A DNA stretch of 64,000 nucleotides from Bermanella marisrubri (GCF_012295615.1 NZ_CP051183.1:2135001-2199000); one strand, 5' to 3'. Positions 19,674 through 28,332 are shown, counted from the first letter of the stretch. Notes: generated by a model from the letters alone, not told the origin. Numbers and translations: made by a program.

Positions 19674-20381
19674 ATGATGCGAATTATCATTTCCATCGCA
19701 TGCCTATTTTTAGCATTGCCAAGCCAAGCCGGTTATTTAGGCGCTGGATACAGTTTGACTAGCACAAACAGCTATGACGAAGTCGACGATGGTTATCGCT
19801 TCGATTTTGGCACGGAACTAACAGATTGGCTTGATTTAGAATGGGGTTATATCAATTACGGTGAAAGCCGGTTCGATGATCCTACATACATTCCAGCAGA
19901 CGAAGACAATGACGAAGCCGCTCGATTTGAGAATATTGGTTTTGGTGATTTTGGAGGAAACGAATTTAACGGTATCACTTCCGCCGAAACTCAAGGTATC
20001 AGTGCTGGACTCAAGTTCAAAAAATCAGTGAACAATTGGTTTCAACTTTATGCTCGAGTAAGCTTTTTGGCTTGGCAAAGTGATACAACTCGAGTCACAA
20101 TTTTTGGTGCTGAAACACCCGTCGATGCAGACGGCAACGAGGTAAACGATCTCGCTGATGCAACGAACATTAATGATTGCGGTACCACCAGCTACTGTCG
20201 CCTCACAGAAGAAGGCGAATCTCATCAGGCTGTAGACTTTTGGTACGGCTATGGTTTTATACTAAAGCCATTCTCTTGGGTTTCATTCAGAACGGAATAC
20301 GCGATCGTCACTATGAACGCTATTGATTACCCGAAAAATACATTTGAGGGGATCACTACAAGCCTGCAAATCCACTTCTAA
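19674..20381 (+). CDS. Outer-membrane beta-barrel protein
   Basis: A 235-residue protein with a signal peptide cleaved near LALPSQAG, followed by alternating aromatic and glycine-rich strands (GYLGAGYSLTS, DWLDLEWGYINYG, WVSFRTEYAIV) and a terminal phenylalanine (SLQIHF), features of a small outer-membrane barrel. Two start codons, 19674 and 19677, are adjacent; an upstream in-frame ATG at 19602 gives an N-terminal extension that destroys the signal peptide and is not favoured. A loop is acidic (DEDNDEAARFENIGF). The transported or bound molecule is unknown. Confidence 0.78.
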   Translation: MMRIIISIACLFLALPSQAGYLGAGYSLTSTNSYDEVDDGYRFDFGTELTDWLDLEWGYINYGESRFDDPTYIPADEDNDEAARFENIGFGDFGGNEFNGITSAETQGISAGLKFKKSVNNWFQLYARVSFLAWQSDTTRVTIFGAETPVDADGNEVNDLADATNINDCGTTSYCRLTEEGESHQAVDFWYGYGFILKPFSWVSFRTEYAIVTMNAIDYPKNTFEGITTSLQIHF

Positions 20382-20421
20382 TTTAAAGGAAAGGGTAAAA
20401 TATTCACACTTTTCTTACCCA

Positions 20422-20456
20422 TGTTGTTACCTGTTTGGTTACAAGAGGTAACAACA
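20422..20456. repeat. 11-bp perfect inverted repeat in the barrel/AraC gap
   Basis: TGTTGTTACCT at 20422 and AGGTAACAACA at 20446 face each other across 13 nt; the loop holds another GGTTAC. There is no T-run after it, so it is a candidate regulator-binding site or mRNA end structure. The rest of the 232-bp gap (20382-20613) shows a second short GGGTAA/TTACCC dyad and nothing else. Confidence 0.6.
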
Positions 20457-20613
20457 AACACTTAAAGAACCAAGCTAATTAAACCATTTTCATTAAAAAA
20501 ACCTAGCCAATACCTGCCATGTTTTCGGTTCTAATACATATGGCACATTTAGTGCATTTAGTAACTTAAGGACAGAGATCCCAACAATAAAAATAAAAAC
20601 AAGGATCAGTACG

Positions 20614-21660
20614 GTGACTTCCGACTGTGTATCTGTATCACTCATCAATCCAGTAATCAGCCATGTGAAATCCATGGGATTCGATACTCGCACTGCTATT
20701 AGCAAAGCAGGTATTAACCCTGATTTACTGAAAGATCCAGACAATCGTCTGCCTGTGTCCCAGGTGGATGCGTTGTTCAACGGTCTTGTGTCGATCAGTA
20801 ATAAGATGGATCTAGGTCTAAGCGCTGGAGCCAGCTTAGAGGCGCGTTCGTATAATCTATTACAACACCTTCTTTTATGCTGTTCGACGCTGAGTGAAGC
20901 ATTGGTCTACCTCAACCGTTACTTTATCTTGTTCAGTGATGAAGCACCGCCAACATTCAGTCGCAAAGGCGATGGTAGCGTCAAAATTTCGTTCCCTCTT
21001 GCCCACTCTTTTACCGAAGAGCAAAGAGTAAGAATGGACTTAGTCCTATCCATCACTTGCCATTGGCTGCGACAAGTGTGCGGTCGTGAATTCAAACTTA
21101 CCCAACTTTTGTTGCCATTTAGTCCTCCGAGCTACATGGCGTCGTACGAAAGATGGTTACGTGCTCCCGTCCGGTTTAACTGTCAGGAAGTATCAGCAGT
21201 ATTCCCTGCTTTCTGGCTTGACAAGCAACTTCACCAGTCGAACCCACACATTATGAATATGATAAAAACAGAAGTGAAAAACCTGGCCGAGAAAATCAAT
21301 AACCGCGCTCTGCTAAGCGATCGTATTCGCCAAGCATTAACGCAGAACCGTATTGAGTTCAGCGCCACGCAAAAAGAAGTCGCAGAATTGTTTCATATCA
21401 GTTCACGCACCTTGAATCGCCACCTTCAGCAAGAAGGCACTTCGCTTAAGTCTATTCTTACGCAATCGCGTATTGATGAAGCGAAGACCATGCTTGAAGA
21501 AAACAAACAAAGCATCGAACAAATCGCAATGAAAATCGGATTCTCTGGTCGTCGCACCTTAGATCGTATCTTCATTAAATATGTGGGAATGAGTCCTGCT
21601 CAGTATCGTAGCAAAAGCGCGACAGAGGGCAGTCGAGAAGACTCAAGCGAAGTCGCTTAA
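20614..21660 (+). CDS. AraC-family regulator (Arabinose_bd type)
   Basis: A 348-residue transcription factor. The N-terminal part (residues about 5-200) fits the AraC-type ligand domain of the PF12625 group, and the C-terminal 100 residues form two helix-turn-helix motifs (QKEVAELFHISSRTLNRHLQ and IEQIAMKIGFSGRRTLDRIF followed by YVGMSPAQYR). The start is GTG at 20614 with AAGGA nine bases upstream; no better ATG exists. The ligand is unknown. It faces a convergent PLP enzyme gene, which is not necessarily its target. Confidence 0.9.
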   Translation: MTSDCVSVSLINPVISHVKSMGFDTRTAISKAGINPDLLKDPDNRLPVSQVDALFNGLVSISNKMDLGLSAGASLEARSYNLLQHLLLCCSTLSEALVYLNRYFILFSDEAPPTFSRKGDGSVKISFPLAHSFTEEQRVRMDLVLSITCHWLRQVCGREFKLTQLLLPFSPPSYMASYERWLRAPVRFNCQEVSAVFPAFWLDKQLHQSNPHIMNMIKTEVKNLAEKINNRALLSDRIRQALTQNRIEFSATQKEVAELFHISSRTLNRHLQQEGTSLKSILTQSRIDEAKTMLEENKQSIEQIAMKIGFSGRRTLDRIFIKYVGMSPAQYRSKSATEGSREDSSEVA

Positions 21661-21673
21661 TGCCATAATAGGC

Positions 21674-21716
21674 GCAATGGGCGACACCAGTGATCTGTGG
21701 TGTTATCGCCCATTGC
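21674..21716. terminator. Long hairpin between convergent genes
   Basis: An 11-bp arm GCAATGGGCGA pairs with TCGCCCATTGC, and an inner ACACCA pairs with TGGTGT, forming a near-continuous 17-bp stem. It lacks a T-run, but the position between two convergent genes suggests a transcription-end structure for both. Confidence 0.7.
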
Positions 21717-21721
21717 AGGCT

Positions 21722-22582
21722 TTAGCGCCAGCCTTGCAAGCCACCAGTATGGATAAATAAGACTCGCTCGTTCGAAGGAATTATTTGCTCGTGTATCATT
21801 TCATGTAAAGCAAACCACGCTTTAGCCGTATAAATTGGCTCAAGTGGTAGGAATTTATTTTCCCGTTCAATAAAGTCCAATAGCTCTCGTGGTCGTTTGG
21901 CATAACCACCAAATGTATAGTCTTCAAATACCGACCATTGCTTCCCTGATATACAGAGTTCATCGAGATAATGACTAATTTCGTTCTCAAGCCATTGCTT
22001 GGCCTTTAACGCCGCTATGACATGAACTTTAGTGGCACTAGACACGTTAGCAATAATACCTGCTGCGGTGGTTCCTGTACCGGCGGCCACAACAATATGG
22101 TCAAAGCTTTTGGCTTGTTCAACGCTTACCATGCCCATGCTACCTTTTACGCCCAAAATACCACTGCCCCCCTCAGGTATTATGTACATATTCGGATAAA
22201 AGGCTTGATACGCTTTTAAAGTTCTAAGGTCATGCTTGAGTTTGTATTGTTGTCGTGAGATGGGAATTAAGGTCATCCCCCAATCAACACAATCTCTTAG
22301 AGTAGGATTCAACGGTAGAATTTGTTCGCCTCGAATAAAACCTATAGTCCTAACACCTTTCTCCTTTCCAGCATAAGCCAACGCATGCAAATGGTTACTG
22401 TAAGGGCCACCAAAGCTGGCCAAGCAATCATATTGACCACCAAAAAAAGCCTGGAAATGATATTTTAATTTATACCATTTGTTACCACTGATGATCGGAT
22501 GCACTTGATCATCGCGTTTTACACAGACAGTAACTTTCTGTTGTTTAAATAGAGGATGCTCAATTAACTGAATAGAAGACAT
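21722..22582 (-). CDS. PLP enzyme of the ACC deaminase / D-cysteine desulfhydrase family
   Basis: A 286-residue pyridoxal-phosphate enzyme. The cofactor lysine lies in IISGNKWYKLKYHF, and ASFGGPYSNHLHALAYAG and GTGTTAAGII are typical phosphate-binding loops of the fold type II family containing 1-aminocyclopropane-1-carboxylate deaminase and D-cysteine desulfhydrase. These cannot be told apart by eye. The start at 22582 is the first ATG that gives a normal N-terminus (SSIQLIEHPLFKQQ); the frame continues upstream through a hairpin to a TTG, which is not likely used. Weak ribosome-binding site. Confidence 0.83.
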   Translation of the reverse strand: MSSIQLIEHPLFKQQKVTVCVKRDDQVHPIISGNKWYKLKYHFQAFFGGQYDCLASFGGPYSNHLHALAYAGKEKGVRTIGFIRGEQILPLNPTLRDCVDWGMTLIPISRQQYKLKHDLRTLKAYQAFYPNMYIIPEGGSGILGVKGSMGMVSVEQAKSFDHIVVAAGTGTTAAGIIANVSSATKVHVIAALKAKQWLENEISHYLDELCISGKQWSVFEDYTFGGYAKRPRELLDFIERENKFLPLEPIYTAKAWFALHEMIHEQIIPSNERVLFIHTGGLQGWR

Positions 22583-22586
22583 ATAA

Positions 22587-22610
22587 AACGCCCGTACTTG
22601 TGTGGGCGTT
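22587..22610 (-). terminator. Intrinsic terminator of the coiled-coil gene
   Basis: On the minus strand, AACGCCC and GGGCGTT pair across a 10-nt loop and are followed by TTTTATAT. It lies 21 bp after the stop of the upstream gene and just before the PLP enzyme start. Confidence 0.7.
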
Positions 22611-22630
22611 AGTCTGTCATAAGCCAAGCA

Positions 22631-23662
22631 TCATGCAATAGGCTTATGAGCGTCACAGTAGATATCCACTTCAGCATCAAAAATTTGTGGATCAGCAATA
22701 ATGGCAATTTTCTCATCGCAAACCTCACAACATCCCGATTCATAATGTTTAAGCCACTGGCCGTAATGAAATTTACTCATACCTAAATAGTGAGCTGCAT
22801 AGGCTTTAGGGTCTTGTAAGTATTCGATGAGCTCATAGGGCGAAAGATTAATGTGTCCTGCCCCTGGGTGAAATACGACACTCATAACCTCGTTTTGCTG
22901 CATGGCCTCTACGATCTTAGGTTCATCAGTTTGAGATTGTGATTGTCTTAGTTTTTCATTAGTCACTTCCAATTCTCTAATTCTCATAGCCTGACGCTCT
23001 GCTTTCTGACGCAATACATGATGATCAATACGCTCTTCTTTGCTCATCGACTCTACTGAGGTATTCACAGGCTGCGTATTTAACTTATTCAATAAGCGTT
23101 CATTTAAGAGGCGTTGCTGCTCAAGCTCTTGCTGAAGCTGCTGTAATTCATTTCGATATCCGGCCGTTTCGTTTCGGAACTGACGAATTAAAAAGTCGGT
23201 ATTAATTTCAGCTTGTCCAGGCAATTCTTTAGCGTGCTTAGCAACCACTTGCTTAAGATTGGCAAAAATTCGAGGTGTTGGATCCCACAACAAGGGCTGC
23301 AACCAAGATATAGAACACTGACTGCGACACGCCAAGCGAATACGCCCACTACCTAGGTTAGGTCCTCGACCCGCGGTATGAGCAAGACGTTGCAATGGCA
23401 TATGCCATCCCTCAGCACAGCGGCCATCGTCATCCAACGGCAGTTTGAACAATACCACGGCTTGAATCAGCCCAGAATCGTTATACTCCACATAAGCTAG
23501 AGAAATTGAGCCACGCTCTTGAAATGTTCGCTGACGTTCCAGAGCCTTTTCAAAAGCCTCATGTCCGAGGATTTGGCTTATATCTTTGCCCGAGAACAAG
23601 CAATAGGCACTATTACTGCCATAGCCCTTTTCGGTTTGCACAAGTAATGATTGAGTTGCCAT
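22631..23662 (-). CDS. Conserved-looking hypothetical protein with coiled coil and Cys motif
   Basis: A 343-residue soluble protein without signal peptide. Residues about 1-150 look globular, 160-250 are a long Gln/Glu/Arg-rich coiled coil (NELQQLQQELEQQRLLNERLL), and the C-terminus holds CCEVCDEKI plus YCDAHKPIA, which could bind a metal. The start has TTAGGGAAGAT before it. I do not recognise a family with confidence. It is an isolated gene, ending at the hairpin that precedes the PLP enzyme. Confidence 0.75.
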   Translation of the reverse strand: MATQSLLVQTEKGYGSNSAYCLFSGKDISQILGHEAFEKALERQRTFQERGSISLAYVEYNDSGLIQAVVLFKLPLDDDGRCAEGWHMPLQRLAHTAGRGPNLGSGRIRLACRSQCSISWLQPLLWDPTPRIFANLKQVVAKHAKELPGQAEINTDFLIRQFRNETAGYRNELQQLQQELEQQRLLNERLLNKLNTQPVNTSVESMSKEERIDHHVLRQKAERQAMRIRELEVTNEKLRQSQSQTDEPKIVEAMQQNEVMSVVFHPGAGHINLSPYELIEYLQDPKAYAAHYLGMSKFHYGQWLKHYESGCCEVCDEKIAIIADPQIFDAEVDIYCDAHKPIA

Positions 23663-23836
23663 ATCTTCCCTAACTTTCGACCAGATGGAATGAGTTTAGG
23701 TGAGATTTGGCCATGTAGGTGTGACGAAATTATCAGATTCCTGTGTAAGATTTGGTCAAATCCGGTCGTTGCGCAAAATTAATGAGGGTCTCCATTAACC
23801 GAAACCATGAAGACCCCATTAATCCATCCAAATGGC

Positions 23837-25864
23837 TTAGACTTGAAGTGCTAACTCTGTGCCCTGCTTGATTGCACGCTTAGCATCTAGCTCGGCCGCT
23901 TTGTCCGCACCACCAATCAAGTGGGTAGATATCCCAGCAGCCTGTAACGCATCATACATATCTCGTTTCGGGTCTTGTCCCGCACAAACAATAACATTAT
24001 CGACTTCTAAGACTTTTGGCTCATCATTCACAAGAATGTGCAGACCTTGGTCATCGATTTTACTGTAAGACACATTATTCATCATATGCACCCCCTTATG
24101 CTTGAGGGTCGTGCGATGAATCCAGCCAGTAGTTTTACCCAAACCAGCTCCAACTTTGGACTTCTTACGTTGCAGCAAAAATACCTCTCTAGGAGATGGT
24201 TCAACCTTAGGATCGGTATTGAGGCCTCCGGCATGGGAGACAGTCAAATCAACGCCCCATTCTTCCATGAAAGCTTGCTTGTCTAGACTAGGCAGCTTCT
24301 CACCGTGTGTCAGGTACTCACTCACATCAAAACCAATGCCGCCCGCACCAATTACGGCAACTTTTTTACCCACTGGCTTTTTATGCTTGAGGACATCTAA
24401 ATAGCCCATAACTTTCTCATGATTGATATCAGGAATATCAGGCATACGAGGCTCAATACCCGTGGCTAAGAATACCTCGTCAAAGCCAGCTTTCTGCAAT
24501 GATTCAGCATCAACTTTTGTGTTTAACTGAAGATTAACACCATGCTTTTCAATCATTTTGGCAAAATAGCGAATGGTTTCGTGAAATTCCTCTTTACCAG
24601 GAATTTGCTTGGCAATATTAAACTGACCGCCAATTTCCCCATCAGCATCAAACAATGTGACATCATGGCCACGCTCCGCTGCTGTGGTCGCCGCGGCTAA
24701 TCCAGCAGGCCCAGCTCCAACAACCGCCACTTTCTTTTTCGTTGTAGCAGGCTCGAGAACCAGTTTAGTTTCATTGCAAGCATAAGGATTCACCAAACAG
24801 GAGACTTCACCGCCACTAAAGACATGATCTAAACACGCCTGATTACAGCCAATACAGGTATTTATCTCATCCGCCCGACCTTCAGCCGCCTTACTCACAA
24901 AATACGGGTCAGCTAGCATGGGACGAGCCATAGACACCATATCCGCCTGTCCTTCAGCAATAATGCTATTCGCAACGTCTGGGTCATTAATACGGTTCGT
25001 AGTTATGAGCGGCACGCTTAGTTCTTTTTTCATACGCGCTGTGACTTCAACAAACGCTGCACGGGGAACACTAGTGGCAATCGTTGGAACACGAGCTTCG
25101 TGCCAACCAATCCCTGTATTAATGATAGTTACACCACACTTCTCTAGTTCTTTACCCAAATAAACAATTTCTTCCCAAGTACTGCCTTCTTCCACTAGAT
25201 CCAGCATGGACAGTCTAAAAATAATAATGAATTTTTCGCCCACCGCTTCACGGGTACGACGCACAACTTCTTTGGCTAGACGAATACGATTCTCATAGCT
25301 ACCGCCCCACTCGTCGTCACGCTTATTAGTACGCGTCACAATAAACTGATTAATGAAGTAGCCTTCAGAACCCATAATCTCAACACCATCGTAACCGGCT
25401 TTCTGGGCTAATAAGGCACAATTCACAAAATCTTGAATTTGAACTTCGATTTCGTCTTTGCTTAATTCTTTTGGTGGAAATGGATGGATTGGGGACTTCA
25501 CAGCAGACGGCGCGACCGCTTCATTATTATAGGCGTAGCGGCCGGTATGAAGTATTTGCATGCATATAAGTGCGCCATCCACCTCGTGCACAGCATCCGT
25601 CACTATCTTGTGATTTGGAACCTCTTTTTCATCATTTAAAATAGCACCACCCTGAACTCCTACACCTTGAGTATTCGGACCAATACCACCTGTTACAATG
25701 ATACCTACGCCCCCTTCTGCACGTTGACGAAAGTACTCCGCCTGACGCTCCCAACCGCCTTTTCTCTCTTCAAGACCGGTATGCATTGAACCCATTAATA
25801 CGCGGCTACGTGCCTGAGTGAATCCTAAATCAAGTGGGGCTAAAAGATGCTCGTATTGGGACAT
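23837..25864 (-). CDS. fadH: 2,4-dienoyl-CoA reductase (NADPH), FadH
   Basis: A 675-residue multi-domain flavoenzyme. The N-terminal FMN-binding TIM barrel (residues about 1-330) is of the old-yellow-enzyme type; a [4Fe-4S] cluster is bound by CIGCNQAC (first Cys near 334) plus a Cys in the following SCLVNP; the remainder has FAD and NADPH Rossmann folds (VAVVGAGPAGLAAA and VAVIGAGGIGFDV). It reduces 2,4-dienoyl-CoA during beta-oxidation of unsaturated fatty acids. The ATG at 25864 is chosen because of GGAGAG before it; the upstream TTG is not needed. A divergent AraC regulator is next to it. Confidence 0.95.
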   Translation of the reverse strand: MSQYEHLLAPLDLGFTQARSRVLMGSMHTGLEERKGGWERQAEYFRQRAEGGVGIIVTGGIGPNTQGVGVQGGAILNDEKEVPNHKIVTDAVHEVDGALICMQILHTGRYAYNNEAVAPSAVKSPIHPFPPKELSKDEIEVQIQDFVNCALLAQKAGYDGVEIMGSEGYFINQFIVTRTNKRDDEWGGSYENRIRLAKEVVRRTREAVGEKFIIIFRLSMLDLVEEGSTWEEIVYLGKELEKCGVTIINTGIGWHEARVPTIATSVPRAAFVEVTARMKKELSVPLITTNRINDPDVANSIIAEGQADMVSMARPMLADPYFVSKAAEGRADEINTCIGCNQACLDHVFSGGEVSCLVNPYACNETKLVLEPATTKKKVAVVGAGPAGLAAATTAAERGHDVTLFDADGEIGGQFNIAKQIPGKEEFHETIRYFAKMIEKHGVNLQLNTKVDAESLQKAGFDEVFLATGIEPRMPDIPDINHEKVMGYLDVLKHKKPVGKKVAVIGAGGIGFDVSEYLTHGEKLPSLDKQAFMEEWGVDLTVSHAGGLNTDPKVEPSPREVFLLQRKKSKVGAGLGKTTGWIHRTTLKHKGVHMMNNVSYSKIDDQGLHILVNDEPKVLEVDNVIVCAGQDPKRDMYDALQAAGISTHLIGGADKAAELDAKRAIKQGTELALQV

Positions 25865-26003
25865 GGCTCTCTCCAAAAACTGATAATTGTCGTTATTTAT
25901 TTTTTTATTGAACGTTCAGCACTGGTTTTCAGATTAATTTCCCTGATACACTTTGACTATATCCTGTTTGAACAAAATTCTAGCCAAAGTAAACAAATTA
26001 AGC
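25865..26003. promoter_or_regulatory. Divergent promoter region of fadH and its neighbouring regulator
   Basis: A 139-bp AT-rich gap separates the two opposite starts. I see no clear sigma-70 pair or single perfect palindrome, but the head-to-head layout suggests the AraC protein regulates fadH. Confidence 0.45.
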
Positions 26004-27023
26004 ATGAAACTTGGGGACATTTCCGTCAGTTATGCCCGAAGCCTACTCGAAACCGCAGACGCGCTGGGCGGGAACAGTCGAGAGCTTCAACAGCAGTTTA
26101 GTCTTTCGGATAGCAAATTATCACAACCTGAAGGTCGTATAAGCATTCCACGCTTTATGCGTTTGGGATTCGCCGCCATTGAACAAACCGGTCGCGCAGA
26201 CCTAGGTCTAGAGATGGGCAAGCGTGTTCGCATTCCTCTACTGGGCCTACCCGGTTTTTTAGCCATGACCGCCAAAGACATAGAGTCTGCCTGCTTAATC
26301 ATTGCCCACTACGAACGCTTATCCAGCACCAATTGCCGAGGGCAATCACGCTTCTATATGGATCAAGGCAAAGGCGTTGCGTCTTTCTATTCAATCAGCC
26401 CATACAATGATTACAACCTCTTTGTTGTTGATTCAGTGCTCGCATCCCAGCATAAAATTTTAGAATGGATGTGCGGGCGCAGCGGTGCAGTTGAGCGCGT
26501 GGAGGTTGAATTTGCAGCGCCTGATTACGCGAGTGCTTACGAGGACTACTTTGAATGTCCTGTTCTATTTGGACAGCAGAGGAATGCTCTCATCATTAAG
26601 TCTGACGCTCTAAGTTGGCCTCTACTCCAGCACGATAAAAATGCATTCCTCAACCTAAAAAGCATTTGTGATGAGCGTCTAGCGCAAGCGAGTAGAGAGC
26701 GAGACTTAAGCGAAAAAGTCATGGACGAGATAGGCCCACTCTTAGAGGGTCAAACTCCGACCATTGAGCAAGTAGCAGATAGCCTAGGTATGCCACCGTG
26801 GACATTAAGGCGCAAATTACAAGATCACGATACTTCTTTTCAAAATCTACTGAATGAAACTCGCCGCGGACTGGCTGAGAGTTATATGAAGGATACAGAT
26901 CTCGCGATCGGCGAAATCGCTTATCTACTAGGCTTCAGCTCACCTACGGCATTTCAGCGCGCATTTAAGCGATGGACGTCGTTGTCACCTGGTCAATATA
27001 GGAAAATTAAACGAAGCGCTTGA
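26004..27023 (+). CDS. AraC-family regulator divergent to fadH
   Basis: A 339-residue transcription factor with an N-terminal Arabinose_bd-like domain (residues about 15-200) and a C-terminal double helix-turn-helix (TIEQVADSLGMPPWTLRRKL, then IGEIAYLLGFSSPTAFQRAF and WTSLSPGQYRK). The start at ATG 26004 gives the family's usual N-terminus; the open frame extends 17 codons further upstream from a weaker codon. It is likely to control the adjacent fadH in response to a fatty-acid-derived signal, but only the gene arrangement supports that. Confidence 0.88.
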   Translation: MKLGDISVSYARSLLETADALGGNSRELQQQFSLSDSKLSQPEGRISIPRFMRLGFAAIEQTGRADLGLEMGKRVRIPLLGLPGFLAMTAKDIESACLIIAHYERLSSTNCRGQSRFYMDQGKGVASFYSISPYNDYNLFVVDSVLASQHKILEWMCGRSGAVERVEVEFAAPDYASAYEDYFECPVLFGQQRNALIIKSDALSWPLLQHDKNAFLNLKSICDERLAQASRERDLSEKVMDEIGPLLEGQTPTIEQVADSLGMPPWTLRRKLQDHDTSFQNLLNETRRGLAESYMKDTDLAIGEIAYLLGFSSPTAFQRAFKRWTSLSPGQYRKIKRSA

Positions 27024-27073
27024 GTAAGGCTGATAAGGTTTAAACAGAAATGAAATAAAGATTTTATTTGCCC

Positions 27074-27100
27074 CAAGCCGATGGCTGAATGCCATGCTTG
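27074..27100 (-). terminator. Hairpin after the small acidic gene
   Basis: CAAGC-ATGGC and GCCAT-GCTTG pair with a two-base bulge and a 5-nt loop. On the minus strand it follows the 26-residue gene; the T-content after it is only moderate. Confidence 0.4.
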
Positions 27101-27115
27101 CCTGGGAACCGTAAG

Positions 27116-27196
27116 TTAAAGCTCGAAACCATCATCAACGACATCGTCGTCATCAAATTCAAAAGTTTCTAAAAGCTCCTCTTCGTAATCACTCAT
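27116..27196 (-). CDS. Possible 26-residue acidic peptide gene
   Basis: A short frame with an ideal ribosome-binding site (AGGAGG seven bases before ATG). The product is extremely acidic: it starts MSDYEEELLETFEF and has a run of four Asp in the middle. It is too short for normal gene-finding. No family is recognised. The strength of the Shine-Dalgarno sequence and the clear bias toward Asp/Glu codons argue that it is translated. Confidence 0.5.
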   Translation of the reverse strand: MSDYEEELLETFEFDDDDVVDDGFEL

Positions 27197-27340
27197 ATTT
27201 GTCCTCCTAGACGTACGTGCATCAAAATATACGCAATAAATATGACACTTATATGACAAATAGTTCAAATTACGAACAACTAATTAGTAAGAAAAGTCGA
27301 GATTATAAGAAATGTAACGAAATAATCAGATACATAGGAA

Positions 27341-27500
27341 AAGTGGCGGACTGGACGAGACTACGACCGGGCTGACGCTTCAGCTCGCGACTCAGGTCAA
27401 AAGAATTATATATAAAGGAAAAGTGGCGGACTGGACGAGACTACGACCGGGCTGACGCTTCAGCTCGCGACCCAGGTCAAAAGAATTATACATAAAGGAA
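27341..27500 (-). repeat. Two 80-bp tandem repeats carrying the tRNA-Asp 3' end
   Basis: Units 27341-27420 and 27421-27500 differ at only two of 80 positions and run straight into the last tRNA-Asp. Each begins with a 19-nt copy of the tRNA-Asp 3' end (TGGCGGACTGGACGAGACT on the plus strand), then a 21-nt insert, then CTCGCGAC of the T-arm, then an AT-rich spacer. They lack the rest of the tRNA and cannot fold into one. They lie at the 3' tail of the minus-strand tRNA operon. Flanking sequence at 27310-27340 looks like a decayed third unit. Confidence 0.9.
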
Positions 27501-27503
27501 AAG

Positions 27504-27580
27504 TGGCGGACTGGACGAGACTCGAACTCGCGACCCCCGGCGTGACAGGCCGGTATTCTAACCAACTGAACTACCAGTCC
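27504..27580 (-). tRNA. tRNA-Asp (GTC), copy nearest operon end
   Basis: A 77-nt cloverleaf with encoded CCA. Acceptor stem GGACTGG/CCAGTCC, anticodon loop CTGTCAC (GTC), T-arm GCGAG-TTCGAGT-CTCGT. It is identical to the other two Asp copies. Confidence 0.97.
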
Positions 27581-27611
27581 ACTTTTTGGGATCCAACTTA
27601 TTAATTAAAGT

Positions 27612-27687
27612 TGGTGGGTGATGACAGGATCGAACTGCCGACCCCCTCCTTGTAAGGGAGGTGCTCTCCCAGCTGAGCTAATCACCC
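27612..27687 (-). tRNA. tRNA-Val (TAC)
   Basis: A 76-nt cloverleaf with encoded CCA: acceptor GGGTGAT/ATCACCC, anticodon loop CTTACAA (TAC), T-loop TTCGATC. It is part of the Val-Asp repeat array. Confidence 0.97.
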
Positions 27688-27713
27688 AAACTGTGCCTAT
27701 GATGAATTTAAAG

Positions 27714-27790
27714 TGGCGGACTGGACGAGACTCGAACTCGCGACCCCCGGCGTGACAGGCCGGTATTCTAACCAACTGAACTACCAGTCC
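27714..27790 (-). tRNA. tRNA-Asp (GTC), middle copy
   Basis: Same 77-nt sequence as the copy at 27504, including the CCA end and the GTC anticodon. Confidence 0.97.
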
Positions 27791-27811
27791 ACTTTAAAAC
27801 CAACTTAAAGT

Positions 27812-27887
27812 TGGTGGGTGATGACAGGATCGAACTGCCGACCCCCTCCTTGTAAGGGAGGTGCTCTCCCAGCTGAGCTAATCACCC
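27812..27887 (-). tRNA. tRNA-Val (TAC), middle copy
   Basis: Same 76-nt sequence as the copy at 27612, anticodon TAC, CCA encoded. Confidence 0.97.
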
Positions 27888-27937
27888 AAATGCATCATCA
27901 ATGCAAACCCGTTTTACATCCGGCGATGGGTTTAAAT

Positions 27938-28014
27938 TGGCGGACTGGACGAGACTCGAACTCGCGACCCCCGGCGTGACAGGCCGGTATTCTAACCAAC
28001 TGAACTACCAGTCC
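27938..28014 (-). tRNA. tRNA-Asp (GTC), first copy in the operon
   Basis: Same 77-nt sequence as the other Asp copies, anticodon GTC, CCA encoded. Confidence 0.97.
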
Positions 28015-28050
28015 ATTTAAACCAACGCTTGCACAAGCCCAAATAAAATT

Positions 28051-28126
28051 TGGTGGGTGATGACAGGATCGAACTGCCGACCCCCTCCTTGTAAGGGAGG
28101 TGCTCTCCCAGCTGAGCTAATCACCC
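28051..28126 (-). tRNA. tRNA-Val (TAC), promoter-proximal copy
   Basis: Same 76-nt sequence as the other Val copies, anticodon TAC, CCA encoded. It is first in the operon, 17 bp after the -10 element. Confidence 0.97.
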
Positions 28127-28143
28127 GTGCCAAGCGAGTGCGC

Positions 28144-28171
28144 ATTTTATAGAAGTTTCGATCTCTGTCAA
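28144..28171 (-). promoter_or_regulatory. Sigma-70 promoter of the Val-Asp tRNA operon
   Basis: On the minus strand a consensus -35 TTGACA (28166-28171) and -10 TAAAAT (28144-28149) are 16 bp apart. A GC-rich discriminator GCGCAC follows, typical of stable-RNA promoters under stringent control. Confidence 0.88.
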
Positions 28172-28256
28172 TCGTCTTTTTAATATTTTTTCTATTAATT
28201 GCAATGACTTAGCTTATTTGATTAGGTTTTAATCAGAATAGTAAAAGCGGCAAAGA

Positions 28257-28288
28257 AAAAGCCTCGCGCGATAACCCACGAGGCTTTT
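28257..28288 (-). terminator. Intrinsic terminator of comEA
   Basis: A 10-bp stem AAAAGCCTCG/CGAGGCTTTT with a 12-nt loop lies 45 bp after the comEA stop. The A-run on the plus strand gives a U-run in the minus-strand transcript. The remaining gap up to the tRNA promoter shows nothing further. Confidence 0.9.
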
Positions 28289-28332
28289 AAGTTCTATCTT
28301 TGAGCCAATCACTCTGTATATCGCGGGCGGTT

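Noticed and set aside
27341-28126. Possible CRISPR array
   Set aside because: The repeats are tRNA genes and tRNA-derived tandem copies with no constant-length unique spacers or cas genes.
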